The position numbers and the translations under genes were made by a program. From Parelaphostrongylus tenuis (taxonomy: Eukaryota; Nematoda; Chromadorea; Rhabditida; Metastrongylidae), in the NCBI GenBank assembly GCA_019055375.1, contig JAHQIW010007090.1:1-64000 (forward strand): DNA of 64,000 nt. Reading direction: 5' to 3'. Positions 25,264 through 37,342 of this stretch are shown piece by piece (position 1 is the stretch's first letter; every line of letters begins with the position of its first letter). The notes beneath the pieces were generated by a model. That model was not told the origin of the DNA. It made no database searches and was given only the letters and a program-made list of their open reading frames with translations.

Positions 25264-25800
25264 CTTATGTTATGAATAAAGTTGAATACAAGGAGCATTC
25301 AAAGCGACTGGTTGATGCTAATACCTTCTTTAGGTTGGCGCTTTCTTATCATTTTCATTCCCTGCTGTGTTGTTCTACCATACACAAGGAACTTTTTGTG
25401 AGCGTAAACGGCCAGAAACACATCAGAGACCATCGATTCTTTCGCTCATCTCTTCCGTATGTGATGCTCTTGCAGCAAGAAAATGTTTTTTTCTCTTGCT
25501 AGAAATTTCCTCTTCTTTATTTCTCTCACTTTTTTATATCGTCCGTTTCTGTTCTTCTATTTACAATTTTGCACTTTATGTAAGCCTTATTTGCATGAAA
25601 TAATAACGTTGTGATAAGTAGCCACATGAAAAAATAAAGAGCGAAGCTCTCGGTGTTGACAGTTGAGATGCGAGATGCGCCGTATATTCGACTCTAAGCT
25701 GTTATTTTTACAGGTAAGTGTGGGATCAACCCACCCATTCCGAAAAGTAGGCTTGGTGGGTCTCGGGCACGGGAGCGAACCAATAACCACGTAGGATCTA

Positions 25801-25996
25801 CTATCTCTTTATAACAATTCGAGCACGAACGATTTTCTTGCAGGACTGAATTTTATGTCCGCGTATGTTTGCAAGATAATTTTCTAGCATAGCAGCAACG
25901 AAATATGCGATCGAACTGATTTGATAGAAAGTTACTAAACAGCATCTAACCGCAGAAAATAAGTAGTTCATGCCGCTTTTTCCTTGTAAAAACCTT
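25801..25996 (-). CDS. Possible exon with a membrane-like segment, unrecognised
   Basis: A minus-strand frame follows GGTTTTTACAAG. It contains CCLVTFYQISSIAYFVAAML, a hydrophobic run long enough to cross a membrane, then the basic KIQSCKKIVRARIVIKR and a stop. It could belong to the same minus-strand gene as 24988-25263 but has no good donor. Foldback sequence begins just to the right. Confidence 0.25.
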
Positions 25997-26004
25997 GTAA
26001 AAAC

Positions 26005-26890
26005 CGACCTCATTCGCTGGCGAAGAACTTTTTATAGTAGTTTTAGTAAGCGCTTGAAAAGCTGGAGAGTTATGGCTACAGCCCTCACGTTGTCCGCTTT
26101 TCAAAACACCTCTTTATAACATTGCAACATTCAAAAATAATCATGTTTCAGGAGGCCACGTGTTTTTTCCGACTGTCTTATTTATCTCGCTTATATTTGT
26201 TGGACAAAACTCTTTCCTTACAGTGCTAGTATCCAAACTATAGTACAGGCTTTAGAGAGCTCAAAAATGTGTTTGCTCATCAAAAAGCTCTTTTGATCTT
26301 CTGATCTCCTTGGTATTTGATTTGTTCCTTGAACCTCGCCGAACAGAGTTCTTTCTTGAGACTATTGATAATCGTCTGGTAGAATAATATTTTCTGGCTC
26401 TAGCGATGTGTTTATTCTCTGAAAATGCGGGTCAGGAGCGATGATAAGATCAGGTTTTACATTTTTAGTAGCGTTGTTTACAAGCCATTCGACAAGGCGA
26501 AGGCCTTGGCAAGGGGCGCGGCAGGGACGGGGCGAGGCGGAACCATTGATATTTAGTTATTCAATTAGAAATTCTTCTTCAATTTTAAAAGAAAATCCGG
26601 ATAAAACGATTGTTTGAGATACTACGAAAATTTCTCTACACATTGATATGCTTTTCGGCTTCCAGCGAATAATACACGTGATAAGCATGAAAGCAAAAGG
26701 CGAGTGTGAAACATAACTTTTGATCTAGATGCTACAACGTTATGAAAAGGTTTTTTGAAGGAGCGGGAAGGGGCGCGGGGGGGGGGGGGGGAGGCGGGGC
26801 GATAGCCTTATATCTTAGCTTTCGATTGGTCGCTAGCATTCCTATGAAAAGTTCCTCTACAGCGAATGAGATCGGTTTTTCATTTGTTCT
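26005..26890. repeat. Foldback element, family D, GC-rich centre
   Basis: The start (acctcattcgctggcgaa ... gcttgaaaagctggagagt) matches 37805-37900, 54030-54110 and 63535-63600. The centre contains GC-rich runs (gacggggcgaggcgga near 26525 and a run of G from about 26776 to 26791). The right arm repeats the left in inverse orientation in diverged form. The Gly-rich ORF at 26742 is a product of the G run. Confidence 0.5.
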
Positions 26891-29800
26891 CCCCGACTCA
26901 GAAAAAGCCAAAAATTGCTATAGTCCGCATGTGTGCCCAGCCAAAAGCCTTTTGCTCAGTACCTCGTTACTGCTTCTTTTGGGTTACTCAAAAGAGCAAA
27001 TCTATCCACCAAGTCAATGATCATGGAAGAGGTTCAAAGACGAATCATACAGGCTATGTCTCCCATCACAATAACTACTGGTCAGATCAGTTGATCTGTT
27101 CATCCGACAACTGAGAAGCTGATAGTAACTGTCTATCAATATAGAATTTCAATCGGAATACAATGCTAAACGTCTTTCCCCATATTCGTTTTTTGCGAAA
27201 TTTCAATTAAAAATGAATATTGAGAATTATGAAATACTTAATTAGTTAGCTACTTTCAGTAGCCCTAAACAAATGTGATTCTTATAAGCAAGAGACGAAA
27301 AGAAAGCGAATACGTTAAGTTAATGCCTAGAAAAATTAAAAATAGGAAAAGTAATTGATTGTTGTTTTTAATATAATTTCGAGAATTCAAACACAAAATT
27401 GCATTAGATTCTTGCACAACTTTTTTCTGTTCAACATGAAAAAGTAATTATCTGATTAAAACCTCATTATTAATAGCTTTTCAATATGCCTAGGAAGTAA
27501 CGAACGGTGATTCGAATCTATTAAGCAGTAAGTAAGTTGCTACTTACGGGCAGGATGTGATAGAGTCCATCTTAGCAAAATATCCTTGGTCTTTTAAAAT
27601 GGTCAGCGTCATTTCGTCTACCGTTTTCAGGAACGAGCTACATTTTCATTTTTTCTCAGATTTAAGCTATCTAATATACTTTAATTTGAAAGTAACCGAA
27701 AAACATTCTTCAACGAGCGCTGAAACTGGAAGCGCATAGCGGAAATGATCCGGGAATTATTACGAAACAACGCTTCCTAGAGTCGGCGCGACGACGACAA
27801 TATGAGAGCTGTCGTCGTCGTCGTCACCGACACCATAGTGATGCGATGTTTACGAAACAACTTATAGCTTCAGTTAGTCGAACATCGTATCAAAATTACA
27901 ACAATAACAACGGCTACTGTAAAAGCAACAACAGTAATAATAGCAGTAACAATGACAGCAGCGATATTAAGGAGAAGGACTGCGAAACTTTGCTCCAAAA
28001 TACGAAAATGTTAAGAAGTGGCAAGGAAGTACCATGCTATTATCTACTAGAATGGCTTAGAGAAAATGATCACCTTTTCAAAAAGCTTATAAGTAGATCA
28101 TGCAAAAAGTATTACTTGTCTCCGATGTTTCTCCAGACCATCTTATAATTGATTTTTACCTAACCACTTCACTGCTTGACTTATCCCAATTATTGATACA
28201 TCTATAAATCTTGTAAGAGGATATGAAACAGGAAGAGGCTTCTCAATGTGAAGCTTTCTACGTGCCAACTTGGGAACACTGAAAAGCTTCCGAACGTCCA
28301 GTATGCAGGTGGTTCGAAAATAGTAGCGGAGGTATGAAAAGGATAGGGTTATCGTAGCTCATCATCAGTTGGTGACGACGATCTAAAGATCATAAGCGAT
28401 GAAAACTTAGAAGATTTACCTATAAAGCTGCTGAAAGACTCAGCACTGATCTTATTTAGGCATACTGCAACATTAACAACTCACAGTTCAATACTGTCGA
28501 TTAGAGGACTTCGAGCGTCCAGTTTCCTTGTGATTTAGAAAATTTCGGGCTGACGATAAGAGACTTCATGATAGCGAAATTGGAATATGAGCGTCGAAAG
28601 TTGATAACGACTGTTTAGAGATGGTCATGGCGATTACCTTTCAAAAATATCGGCAATTCATTCAAGTAGTTGGATTCTAGTGAGATTTCCGAACATAGGG
28701 CAGTGGTAAATTTCTAGTAAAAAATTTCAGGGTCCACTTTTTGATGGTATACTTATGCAACGGATCTACTTTAACACTTCGAATTAGCGCAAGTCATCAA
28801 ATTACAAAAATATTGTATCGTAAATCAATGAAACGCAATAAAAATTGTGACGTGTTTTCAAGAACGTGTCAAATAATTGTTCAGTCGGCCACATCGTTCT
28901 ATTAAATGTCACCCAAATAACGGCGTAGATGTCGCACATTCATTAGATCCTTCACCAACTAACTGCCTTTTTTGACAACCGTTAACTGATGAATCTTTGA
29001 AACCAGACCGCTTTTGAGAAAGCTTCAGGCAACTTCGTCACATTTAGAACTTCAGAATTCTATGCCATTGCACATTGTTGAAGTTGACTTGCTTTTGCTA
29101 AATGTGAATACCTTGTTTTATTAAACAGTTATTCAAAACAAGTTGTAGGACTTAAGTTTTACGCTCAGGAAAGGATATATCTTTGGTACTGAACTGAAGG
29201 TTTTGCAACCACGCAATTTTTACGTTCGCAATACTTCATTTCTCGATGAAAAGTTCCTGTAACATTCCATTGCGGTGAGAATTCATGACAATCGTTTACC
29301 AAAATTTCGGTCACGTTTTAATTGGCAGTTTTTCTTTTGCTATGGGACGATAGCCTATTTGGCGAGGTGGTCAGCGCCGAATAGAGCTGTCACTTTGAAT
29401 CCGGAAATGTTTTTATTCAAAAATTCTTTCCTCTTATTCACTTAGAGCTCTGCTCATGTTGCATAACCAAAGAATAAGTTTTCCAACAATTCTAATAATT
29501 TGCTGAACCTCTTATAACCTACAACTTATCGTCAGGTAAATCAGCAGCAGCCGTTTCCTGTTTTGAGGCAATTCAAAAAGCAATAATGGATTGTGGGTTA
29601 TTGTGAACCAAGTGCTTGAAGCTTTTACCTTTAGTGGCAATTGGGGTGCCTATAGAGCATTATATAGATCTATAATTCAATATAAGAGAGGTGGTTAAGT
29701 TGATTCAGTTTCCTTGGTCAGCAAAGACCTTCATCCTTTCGTGATCAATAAAATGGTACCAGGGATATCTGGAACGATAAAAGCAGTGATTTTATGATCA

Positions 29801-30200
29801 TCAAGCCTCATAAATTACCATGTAGACCAAATATGCCTTCACTGAACTTTGCTCTATCAAAAAATGATTTAAATGCTTGGCGTATCCTAGAGGAACTTAC
29901 CAGCGTCTCATGCCTCTTCTTTACATCATCTATCGTAGTTTAAGACCAGGGTTTCAAGATAATTAGTTGGTAGATGGTAGTTGCATCAGCCGTCATAACG
30001 GGTAATTTTGTTGGTTTAGCGCACTTTTTCACTAATTCAGGTGGGCACCTACAGCCTTATGGTGGTTTTCCGCATATTTTCTACACACAGCAGTTTGAGC
30101 TCGGAATATGTCCTCATTCTTTTTTTTCCTAATAGTTAGTTTCCATCCCACCTCGTAGAAAAATCCCGGCCTGACTGGTTATTGCTACTTTCGCTAGATT
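26891..30200. other. No supported gene
   Basis: A 100-codon ORF at 27846-28148 (plus) begins in a CAA/AAT-type low-complexity run and then reads SGKEVPCYYLLEWLREN; it has no splice context. At 29345-29410 a tRNA-like segment (ggcgaggtggtcagcgcc ... tttgaatcc) looks like a SINE head. The rest is AT-rich without signal. Confidence 0.35.
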
Positions 30201-30600
30201 TTCTGTACCTGCACTCTCAATGTAGTCAAGCAAGAGCTTCCTAAGACTATCACCACACAAAGTTGTCAATTTCGCAGACTAGAGCGGACATTTGTCATCC
30301 TTTAACTATACTGTTTATTAAGAGTGGGTGATTGATGGCGTTAGTCTGTCCTCAGTTGAGCTTCCGGACAGGAATCTTGAAGCTTTTCACCTTGTGCAGC
30401 CTACTATTGTAATATTTACTTCGAAAATTCAATCCATTCCCCAAACTATGAGGAAGCAATTTAACCTCTGAAGGGGTAATCGTGTCTGTCACCGACGGAA
30501 AAGTCGGAGATGTCAAAATACACTTCATACGAATTGAACCCAAAATGATGCAGTAAGGGGCTGAATAGTGGATGATACGTATCAGTTTATTCATAATGCT
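30201..30600 (-). other. Minus-strand coding-like fragments, probably old retroelement
   Basis: Minus-strand fragments are VKLLPHSLGNGLNFRSKY and LRKLLLDYIESAGTENLAK. The first resembles the N-terminal 'LSLGLNF' block that precedes the RT in Penelope-like elements, but the match is weak. A plus-strand frame (30568-30894) overlaps with no splice support. Confidence 0.2.
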
Positions 30601-30894
30601 AGTGAAATTTCCGATTTTGATCTAGAACTGAATGCAGCAAAAAATTTCAAGGAAATCATGCCGCTTTTTTCACAAGGATCATATCCAAATGAAACGTCTA
30701 CTTGTGCTCCGCCTCCTTCTCTGGCATGCATAAGCCGGGAGGCAATCTGCCGAGCTCATTCTATGCTGTGTATATCTGACAAGAGTCAAGGTTGTCCTAT
30801 TCTATCATCTCACAACATCACTTTAATCAAATTTTGCTACAGGGTACGAAGGCGGGCAACGGAGGCAATCCTATTTGTTCATTCGCATTTCTAA

Positions 30895-33800
30895 CACTAA
30901 TTTGACGTATGTGGGCGAAAATATCACAATCCCTCGCTTCTCGTTTTTCATCCACATCGTTGATTAAGGCATGTCTTCAGCTCTTTTCAGGTATTCCAAT
31001 ACAAATCCTTGAGCAGAAGATGCCACAGGTTCTATTTAGATTCTATCTTCTCATGAGGTGCTTTTATATGATTGGACTTTACCATGTAGTAATGCCAATC
31101 ACAAAATTAACTTTAGTACAAATACATTATAAATACGATGAGTGAACTCTAATTCAAATACCATTATATTACGATATATGTCTTCCATGCGACCCGGCCT
31201 GTTGTATTATTTCAGTAGGTTGCCTGCTTACCTCGGATGGTTGTTTAGGACGTTAGGTGCTTTTCCTATCGGATACCGAATAAGTTTAAGAAATAGTACA
31301 TCATTCTGATCCACGTTAGATTATTTTATGATGATGTGATAACTAGATATACCATCCTAATGCCCGAGCTCAACATGCTAGCTCTTTCCTTCATCAACTT
31401 CCTTAGTGTTGTTGATTTAAGCTGAATGCGAATTTGTTTGTCGGGCATTATATACTCACCTATGCATTGGTTTGTTACCTTTTGTCTTGAGTGAAGTGAA
31501 AGATCATGAAAGTTCTTGCACTTTGTCTTCTTACATATTTTACTTATAGTCAGCGATCACTATAGTACACTGCTCAGCCAAATGACTTGAAACCGTACTT
31601 GTTATCTTAATTAATTTCCACGGCAACCAATTGAATTTCGCATTTTCAACAAATCCTGTTGCAAAATATTCATTTCAGACCTAACACACGTGACCTCCTA
31701 TTTTTCGAAATAAAAGATGCCATATAAAGTTATTTTGATTCCATCAGAGACTTTGTTACTTGATGAACTCATTTTCATTCATCATTGTCAAGACTCTCGT
31801 CCAACATTTTCGGAGATTCGAGCGCATTAGTGTTTCTCAATGCACTTCTAATATTTCTAAGCGCATATAAAATCTAATTTGTATGCATGACGCCTCTTTA
31901 AGATGAAATAAGGCTCCTTTACTTGATCAAAACTCGAACGGGTAATGCAATGTCGAGGAGCAGAGCTTATTGTGAAGTTCTTGCAGACGACTTTTACAAG
32001 AGTTGAGCAATTCGCCTAGCGCCTGTAAATAGCTTTCGCAGAAGCTAAGATGATAGAAATGTTTATAGACAGTTTTTTACGAAAACTAAAACACTTACTA
32101 AGTGTTTATGGATGACTTTTATACAAGCCTCGCCTTCTAAAAGATATTCGGACGAGTTGGACAGGTTGTTCATTTCTGTAAATAACTTCCTTAGAGTAAC
32201 TAGATTGTAAGCGAGTTAAGGATAAAATCTAACGTTTTTCAGCAATGTTTGATTGAGCATCGTGAAGTCAATTTTACAGACGTCTCTGTGATAAATCATC
32301 AACTATTGCAATGCGCTATTGAACCATTTACAGGGTCAATATATTATCACAATATCCTACTAATACAGCAATGTCGGATTTTTTTTGAATTTATTTACTT
32401 CACATAAATCAAAAATTATTAGTGTGATATCAGATCATAACGAAAGCGTGGATGCGAAGAACTTCAAGGAAAATTAGACATTCGTTGTAAAATTCTTTCT
32501 TTTTTTTTCGTTCCCGGTCCATATTTTGTTCATTAGCCGAGTTGTTCATTACAATTGTCCAAATTAGATTTTTGTCATAATAAACTGCCTATATTGGAAG
32601 AGGACAACTTCGTCGAACGAACAAACAGCTTCTGACAGGCTGCTATAAAATGTTGTTGACACATTAGGTAATCTTGCTGGTAGTGTGGAGGCTTTCTCTA
32701 CGACAAATACTAAAATGACACAGAGCCACGAAATTAGTACTCTCTTCTTTTCAAAGCTTGCACGAAAATGAGAGTAAAATAGGAATGAAGAAGAGGATAA
32801 AGTAGTATTGTAAAAAAATAAGAGTTTTGTAAAAAAGTTTCATCATTTGTATCGAGATTTAGTGAAAGTTAGTCTCTCGATTCATTACACAACCAGAATA
32901 TTTTGAGGAGAGTCATCGCCGGAATCATTAACCTCTATGCGGTAATGAATCTCTGCTAAGACCTAGGCTCAAATGATCCTCATTTCGCAGCATCGTTCCA
33001 GTTTTTTCTTTGAGAAATAACGATTTTTGATTGAAAAGATATGATACGTAACAAACCTGCCACTATACAAAATATAACCAGCTCGACCTATCGTCGTCCC
33101 AGTAGAGAAACACCTTTCAACGTGAACCGTTAGCGTTAAGGATTTGATCAGAAGCGCTCCAGTTCGTCATGCATTACAGCCTTGTTTTTTTTTTATCTTT
33201 GTTTGCATATACCTATTACAGTAATCTTGTTCTATTCCTTGTACGCTCTTACTTATTTATTGGATGCCCTCTCTTTGCAAACATTAAACGATTTCCGGCA
33301 TTTCTTTGATTTGACTCTTCTTTTGTCTCAACTGTCATCTGCGAGGGTAGTGAGTCCCTTGGGTTAGTTCGACTGCAGCTTGTGAGGTTATCGCCTTCCA
33401 TTCTATTTAAGAAATGGGATGCTTGTCGACTATCTTTCTTTCAGAATCCTTGAATAATTTTCTTATGACATTCTCATCTATTACCACAAGCGATTGCCTA
33501 CCATTGTAGGTAAGGCAGATTTACTGTTTTGTGGCCTGTGTTCACTCAAAGCGGCAGCGATCCCCTCTACCGGTTAATTGCCAGATCGTAGTTGAATTAA
33601 CATACGTAATCCACTATTAGCGAGTTATAAGAGATTTTCTATAATACATATGTGGTCGTTGTATTGATCTTAGGAGCCCTTTAGCCTTCTGGCATCAATA
33701 GTTCGGCAGCGGATTTCATTGGTAGGATAAGAAACGCTAACTCGGCACATCGGTAAACTTCATTTATCTTTGTTATTTGACTATTATTACATTTGTCGTG

Positions 33801-34439
33801 GGCTGTGGCCGAGTGACTAGTATGCTCGATGCTATTTGACGCGGAAATAATTGCATAGCCTCTCCACTGCTTGATTTTTAGTATGAAGTATCTATTGCGC
33901 TGTACACAGTCAAAGGAAAGCTGGTTTTTGCGTTTCTTTTCTCCTGTATGTGGATGGTATTTTGCAACATTGGCACCAAGCCACCGCCGTTTTCGGCTTT
34001 TGGTACTTATTTGACAGCATAAATTTGGATGATTTTTAGAGTTAAGTGTACAAAGACTATGTTCTACCAGTCTACGGGCTTTGGATTTTCATTTTCATTT
34101 CGTATTGCCAAATAAATCCGCTAGTACACCTCAACTAATGCCTAAGCCTAAGCCGTCTAAAACTATACACGAAAAACATATGGACGTGTAAAGGATCGCG
34201 ATCAGTACACAACCACTCACATAGCCCTAGCTCACAAGAAATGCACGCCGAGCGAGGATGTTGCAATGAATCCCAAGACCGACTATCTATTAACCTCGGC
34301 ATGGCCTGATTAAATGAGTATTTTCTTTTGTTTAGCTGTTTCCAAGGTGATAAAGTTGGGAACGACTTGGTGTTTTAAGCAGCGATGACAATAAAAACAC
34401 CTCGGAACGGCTGAACAGAAGAAAATACGCATTAAGGTG
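30895..34439. other. No supported gene
   Basis: A long AT-rich stretch. A tRNA-like segment at 33795-33850 (ctgtggccgagtgactagt) suggests one more SINE relic. The short frame 33182-33367 is hydrophobic and low in complexity. Confidence 0.4.
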
Positions 34440-34700
34440 TTTTTATCGAGAGCAGAGTACACCATTGAGATCACCAAGATTTGTGCTATCGACTGGTTAC
34501 TGAAAGTCTCAAGAAAAAGCTCTGTCTTGCGAAAATGCTTGAGTGTGAAACATAATTTTGGAGTTACTGTTACTTCACATTAAGAAAGTCACTTTGAAAA
34601 TAAAATACACTGTTGACATTTTCGAGATTTGAGCTTTCGAAAAATGCTGAAGCTCTCAAAAAAAGCACTGACGGCGCTGTTCTTGAGGGGTTTGAAACGG
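34440..34700. repeat. Foldback family C arm
   Basis: The modules tgctatcgactggttactga, aaaaagctctgtcttgcg and tgaaacataatttt match family C. Confidence 0.45.
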
Positions 34701-34763
34701 GGTGCGGGTACCGGAAACGTATCCTAATTATTATTTTTTTATTTTAATAATTATCCTACTGCT

Positions 34764-35250
34764 TTGATTATTGATTTTTATTTCCTAAACTGTCGGCAGT
34801 ATAAGACGTTTGGAAATGGTTATGAATTGACGTTGGCATGTTTCGTCACTTTTTCCCAAAAGTTTCTATCAACTGTGATTGGTTTCATTTTATGTGATGG
34901 CTCATTAGTTTTATTGTTAAATCCGCCCACCACCTCATTATTCTTCTATGAGACCTTTGCATACTGTATATTGCGTCACCGTCGTCGCACTAAAGTTGTC
35001 ATTCACCATTTGGTTTTCATATGCTATTTAGTTATCTAATATGGCGTTCTATGCAGCATTTGAACGATTCACCATAGAAATTATGAGATCGCTATGCTTA
35101 CATTCGTCTAATCCACTGTTTCTACATTGCTTCTGTCGTATCGATTTGCGGCATCAGGACATATTGTTGAGGCATCGATCCATAACTTTTCTTTTCTGCT
35201 GCTCACTGTTCGTTCTGGTCCTAATTTACAAACCTACTCTCGGAAAGTAG
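34764..35250 (+). other. Hydrophobic open frames, unassigned
   Basis: Two consecutive plus-strand frames (34764-35039 and 35041-35250) are hydrophobic, with FGNGYELTLACFVTFSQ and then FLFCCSLFVLVLIY. They could be a decayed multi-pass membrane protein, but there are in-frame stops between them, no donors, and repeat sequence on both sides. Confidence 0.15.
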
Positions 35251-35289
35251 AACGACACGCAAAGAGAATATAGCAGGTTCTAACATATG

Positions 35290-35545
35290 ATCATTAGGAT
35301 AAAGTAGAATTCACATAATTGGACAATCACTGTCATTAACAGTCGCCCTATATAAAAGGGAACACCACCGGATGAGATTCTCAGTTGAGAGTGCTCTTTC
35401 GAAGAAGATCCGACATGAACGAGAAGGGATGAGAAGACCACAAGGAGGATAACTACTGTAAAGCATGGACTCGGATCAAGTGACTTTGAAGAAGACGAAA
35501 CGCGGCGAACTGTTAACAGAATAAATTTGTTTCAATATGCCTGAT
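35290..35545 (+). repeat. Retroelement-like tail with TATA box
   Basis: TATATAAAAGGG occurs at 35348-35359 and an AATAAATTTGTTT end at about 35520-35533. The last 75 bases resemble 19890-19955. A TATA box followed about 170 bases later by a polyadenylation signal fits the terminal part of a dispersed element. The family is not established. Confidence 0.3.
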
Positions 35546-35550
35546 AACTA

Positions 35551-35760
35551 TTTTCGAGCCATGCATGTGGTCTGTTATGGGAACTTATATAGTACAATAT
35601 AGGTGTTTCGGCTTTGATAGCCTCGTCAGTTGCACAGTGTCTTTCGTCTTAGCCAGTTCCTCTGCGGGGAGAAGAGGAGGGGTGGGGGAGGGGGGGGGGG
35701 TGGTGACATTAATCAGGACCCATAATAGACCACATGCATGGGTCAAACAATTATCAGACT
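35551..35760. repeat. MITE family A copy, interrupted by a G-rich run
   Basis: The left arm (gagccatgcatgtggtctgtta ... gtgtttcggctttga ... cgtcttagccagttcctct) is followed by an approximately 20-base G-rich run and the end of the other arm (agaccacatgcatgggtcaaa). Confidence 0.55.
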
Positions 35761-35828
35761 GTAAATTTCGATTGATTATTGATGCCCAATATATTGACAG
35801 ATAACGCGTTGTGCGCTGTGCAAAATGA

Positions 35829-35945
35829 GCGTCGGTGGTGCAACGGTTCAGCACACCGCTCCCAGTAAGAGTGAGATCTGGATTGGAATCCCGGCTGACG
35901 CAAATGTTTTCTGCACAGCACTCCACATTGTTGGGTATATTATGG
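35829..35945 (+). repeat. tRNA-derived SINE, family 1
   Basis: The head gcgtcggtggtgcaacggttcagc (A box) leads to ggattggaatccc (degenerate B box) and ctgacgc, so the acceptor-stem-like ends pair. Then follow tgttttctgcacagcac and gttgggtata. Related copies lie at 53545, 56701 (minus) and 56846. Not a functional tRNA, since it is degenerate in the anticodon arm. Confidence 0.5.
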
Positions 35946-37320
35946 CAAAATTTCGATTACTTATCAGGCATATTGAAATTCTAGCAGGGTTTCAAGAAAA
36001 CTATCGAAACGAACGGTATGTTTTATTACAATTTCTGAAACTGACTTAATCAACAAATGAGATATGATTGATTAGTAAGTGTGAAAATAAAGGGAAGGCG
36101 GTTATCAAATCAAAGGAGTATAGGTAAACTGAAAGGACGAAGCAATTGGTCCTGATCAGTTCTCTATGCATTCACTATTCACTTAGTGAAAGACAAATTC
36201 CGCTTTAACACATTCTTGACAGCATGACAAATGGCAATCCCGGCCCTTCATAGATGTGTGTTCTTTGGGCGGGTTTTCTTATGTTTTATGGATCAGTACT
36301 TTTATAGCAATCAGTTATTACTTAAGGTGCAAGGAACCGATTTTTCAGCTTATTGTTCTACTGTTCGGTTCGCTTTTTTGTTTTGCTTAGTAGAAAATTC
36401 CTAACAAATCGCAAGCTTTGATAAGCGCATATTTAGCGATTTATCAGCTCATGCATCGAAATCGGTACATACGGGAGGAACTTGCGCATCACCTCTATAG
36501 AAGTCATTCGTCAAGAATGTGTTATGATGATTTGGTGCGAAACAGATAGATCCACGCACTGATCTTTACCCTCATGCGCTTCGTACCAATTTTTTTGCTC
36601 CTGATGGATGAATGGCATTGCCAGCACTGAGTGCTGGACCGTACCAATGACAGTGTGCGTATTGAATGCCACTTTGAGCTAAGCACTCGCACCCTTTCCA
36701 TGAATGTTCATGCTGGATCCGTTTTTTGATATTTCTTGTGACTTTTCACTCCACTTTTCTTTTCATGAAGTACTGCAAAACTTTTCAGCAAGTTCCGCTG
36801 TTCCGATGAGCTCTAATTTTCTGTATTTTTGGACCTTCTCCAACTAACTTGGCATCAATGCTCATAACCGTTGCCGACATGCATCGTGGTCAACCTTGTC
36901 ACTCATCATCATGAGTCACATCTCCATCACGAAGCTTCGATGAGATACTATGCTCGATTCCGAAGCACTGCACTCAAATTTGAACCCGCAAAAAGCATGC
37001 TGAGTGCTACTCTTCTTCATTTTCATCTATTACCTTGAATTAATATGGATTTTCGTATGCACCATACTCATCCCACTCAAAAAATTTCCTTTTTTTCTTT
37101 TTCTTTTCTTATTTCCTTTCTTTTTCGTTTTCGTAACACTTCCTTTTTTGTCCGTTTCTTTCTCCTGCTCTCAACATCTCATTGAACCGAGTTTCTTTAA
37201 ACTCTACGAGGTATTGAAGCCGAGTCTGATCTATGCACAGTTCGTTGAGTTCCCATTGTGCACTGTTTCGCTTCTTTCTCAAATATTTTTCAATTATGTT
37301 AAAAACAGAAAACTGTTTTT
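35946..37320. other. Upstream region of nlp-10
   Basis: No other gene is seen. A pyrimidine-rich tract at 37075-37165 makes the long hydrophobic ORF that runs into the nlp-10 start. The promoter cannot be placed from sequence alone. Confidence 0.3.
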
Positions 37321-37322
37321 AG
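37310..37322 (+). promoter_or_regulatory. Probable trans-splice (SL) acceptor for nlp-10
   Basis: AACTGTTTTTAG ends at 37322, 20 bases before the ATG at 37343. A strong acceptor just upstream of a start codon with no coding upstream is typical of SL trans-splicing in nematodes. It could also be an ordinary acceptor for a 5' UTR intron. Confidence 0.45.
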
Positions 37323-37342
37323 GTAATCAAATTCACAATACG

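Noticed and set aside
26742..27020. Glycine-rich ORF
   Set aside because: Produced by a G-run in the family D foldback element.
27846..28148. 100-aa Asn/Ser-rich ORF
   Set aside because: Starts in low-complexity CAA/AAT repeats, has no splice borders, and no domain is visible.
30568..30894. 108-aa plus-strand ORF (DDTYQFIHNASEISDFDLEL)
   Set aside because: No acceptor at the start; the opposite strand has retroelement-like fragments, so it is likely a chance frame.
34764..35250. Multi-pass membrane protein candidate
   Set aside because: In-frame stops, no donors, repeat on both sides; hydrophobicity follows from T-rich sequence.
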